Shown here in pieces: positions 4,111 to 5,236 of a stretch of DNA of 5,236 nt (positions are counted from its first letter, which is position 1; each line of letters starts with the position of its first letter). This DNA comes from Treponema sp. (GTDB lineage Bacteria > Spirochaetota > Spirochaetia > Treponematales > Breznakiellaceae). Made by a program: the position numbers and the translations under genes. The stretch spans positions 1 through 5,236 of the forward strand of contig JAIRRU010000170.1 in the NCBI GenBank assembly GCA_031255815.1. Reading direction: 5' to 3'. Under the pieces are notes generated by a model. It worked only from the letters and a program-made list of their open reading frames with translations. It was not told where the DNA came from and searched no databases.

Positions 4111-5236
4111 ATGATCACCGGGATGTCAAAGAAAATCTTTTTTGTACTCGGGTATCTGCTCGTTATGGCAGCTATGATCTTTGGGGGCGGCAGGCAATCA
4201 GGGCAAGGTACATCGGCGGCAGGGGAGGCTAAGCCGACGCTTACCATCGCCCTGGGGCAGAGCCCCCTTGTTACGGACTACAAGGACAACTACCTGACCC
4301 GTTTGCTCGAGGGCATGCACAACGTCAACATTGAGTTTTACCTGCTTTCCAGCGATGGTAATGAACAGCGGACCAAAATAGCCCTCATGGTGGCGTCAGA
4401 CGATCTGCCCGACATTCTTATGCAGGGCCTCAACACCGAGACCATTCTGGACTACGGCAGCAAGGGAGCCCTGGCGGCCTTGAACAAATGGCTCCTCGAC
4501 CCCCAGATGGCGCCGAACTACGCGAAGATCAGGCCCGAATTAAAGCCCCTGATTACCAACGCCATTACCAGCGCCGACGGGAACATTTACGGCTTCCCCC
4601 AATACCAGCCCGAAACCTGGAACCTGGCCGTCCATAGGCAATGGATTAATACCGCCTGGCTTGAGAAACTGGGCCTTAAAACCCCGTCCACCACGGCGGA
4701 GTTAAGGACCGTACTCCTGGCTTTCCGGGACCGGGACCCTAACGGGAACGGCAGGAAGGACGAAATCGGTATAACCGGCCTGTATACCGGCACCTACGGC
4801 GAGAACGTCATTGCGACCCTGATCAACGCCTTTATCTTTTACAATAAAGGCCTCCTTTCCCTGGATTCCACGGGCAGCAAAGTTATCGCCCCCTTTACGG
4901 ACCCGGCTTTCAGGCAGGCTCTTGCCTACCTCAACGATCTCTATAAGGAAGGGGTTTTGGATCCGGGAATCTTTACCTACGACTCGCAGCAGTTCCGCGC
5001 CCTTATCAACAACGAGCCCATGACCGTCGGGTTCCTGAGTTTCGGCAGTTATGGCGGGAATTTTCCGGGATCCCCTACCTACACAAACCCAACGTATGAC
5101 CAGATAATGATTATCCCGCCCCTTAAGGGGCCATCCGGCATCGGCTACGTACCCTATACCGATTATCTTCCCTCTCAGCTAGGCTTTATCGCTTCCAAAT
5201 CCAAGTATCAGGAAGCGGCCTTTAAGCTGCTCGAAA
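4111..5236 (+). CDS. ABC-transporter solute-binding protein, AlgQ/LipO type (3' end cut by window)
   Basis: An open frame from ATG 4111 runs to the window end with 375 visible codons; relatives are about 500-560 residues, so the last quarter or more is missing. Residues 1 to about 27 (MITGMSKKIFFVLGYLLVMA then AMIFGGG) form a secretion signal with a KK n-region and a hydrophobic core. The mature part has the features of family 1 extracellular sugar-binding proteins: KIALMVASDDLPDILMQ, ALAALNKWLLD, DGNIYGFPQYQPETWNLAVH, and WLEKLGLKTPSTTAELRTVL followed by LAFRDRDPNGNGRKDEIGITG. D209-P-N211-G-N213-G-R215-K-D217-E218 is an EF-hand-like calcium loop, matching the D-N-N-K-D-E spacing of the calcium site in Sphingomonas alginate-binding protein AlgQ2. 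It should capture an oligosaccharide outside the inner membrane and pass it to ABC permeases, which would be expected just beyond the window. No lipobox cysteine is present at the end of the signal. It sits 48 bases after the GH172 gene and probably shares its promoter. Confidence 0.9.
   Translation, partial: MITGMSKKIFFVLGYLLVMAAMIFGGGRQSGQGTSAAGEAKPTLTIALGQSPLVTDYKDNYLTRLLEGMHNVNIEFYLLSSDGNEQRTKIALMVASDDLPDILMQGLNTETILDYGSKGALAALNKWLLDPQMAPNYAKIRPELKPLITNAITSADGNIYGFPQYQPETWNLAVHRQWINTAWLEKLGLKTPSTTAELRTVLLAFRDRDPNGNGRKDEIGITGLYTGTYGENVIATLINAFIFYNKGLLSLDSTGSKVIAPFTDPAFRQALAYLNDLYKEGVLDPGIFTYDSQQFRALINNEPMTVGFLSFGSYGGNFPGSPTYTNPTYDQIMIIPPLKGPSGIGYVPYTDYLPSQLGFIASKSKYQEAAFKLLE

Noticed and set aside
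4056..4793. Minus-strand open frames of 63 and 68 codons opposite the binding-protein gene
   Set aside because: They are antisense to a binding protein with a signal peptide and a calcium loop, and neither shows coding features.

Overview
The window holds five protein genes in two back-to-back transcription units. It has no RNA gene, CRISPR array or mobile element that I can see. Two of the five genes run off the window edges. The DNA is GC-rich in the genes, with an AT-rich island at about 2840-2990. The organism looks like a free-living or gut-associated bacterium with carbohydrate ABC transporters. A spirochaete of the Treponema type is my best guess, from the unusual YCAGKN P-loop of the CoaE protein and the signal peptide of the binding protein. 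I hold that only moderately, because no rRNA or other marker is present.

Left part, minus strand (1-1601): coaE (dephospho-CoA kinase, last step of coenzyme A synthesis) is followed after 43 bases by a gene for a membrane-anchored SPOR-domain protein. The SPOR protein has one N-terminal membrane segment, a long Ala/Pro/Gln linker containing a 66-bp tandem repeat, and a C-terminal peptidoglycan-binding SPOR domain cut by the window start. The two genes probably share a transcript but have unrelated jobs.

Middle (1602-1828): a 227-base divergent intergenic region with a plausible sigma-70 promoter pointing right.

Right part, plus strand (1829-5236): this looks like a sugar-utilisation locus. 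It starts with a one-component regulator that joins a GntR-type winged helix to a LacI-type sugar-sensing domain, the AraR architecture. An AT-rich gap follows, with a good extended -10 promoter whose -10 box lies inside a perfect 15-base inverted repeat, a natural operator candidate. Then comes a cytoplasmic DUF2961/GH172 glycoside hydrolase with both expected catalytic glutamates. Last is an ABC-transporter solute-binding protein of the AlgQ/LipO type with a calcium-binding loop, cut by the window end. The simplest model is that the binding protein captures an oligosaccharide, permeases beyond the window import it, GH172 cleaves it in the cytoplasm, and the regulator controls the operon in response to a sugar. 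Characterised GH172 enzymes act on alpha-D-fructofuranosides and D-arabinofuranosides, so a fructan-, difructose- or D-arabinan-derived ligand is a reasonable but unproven guess.
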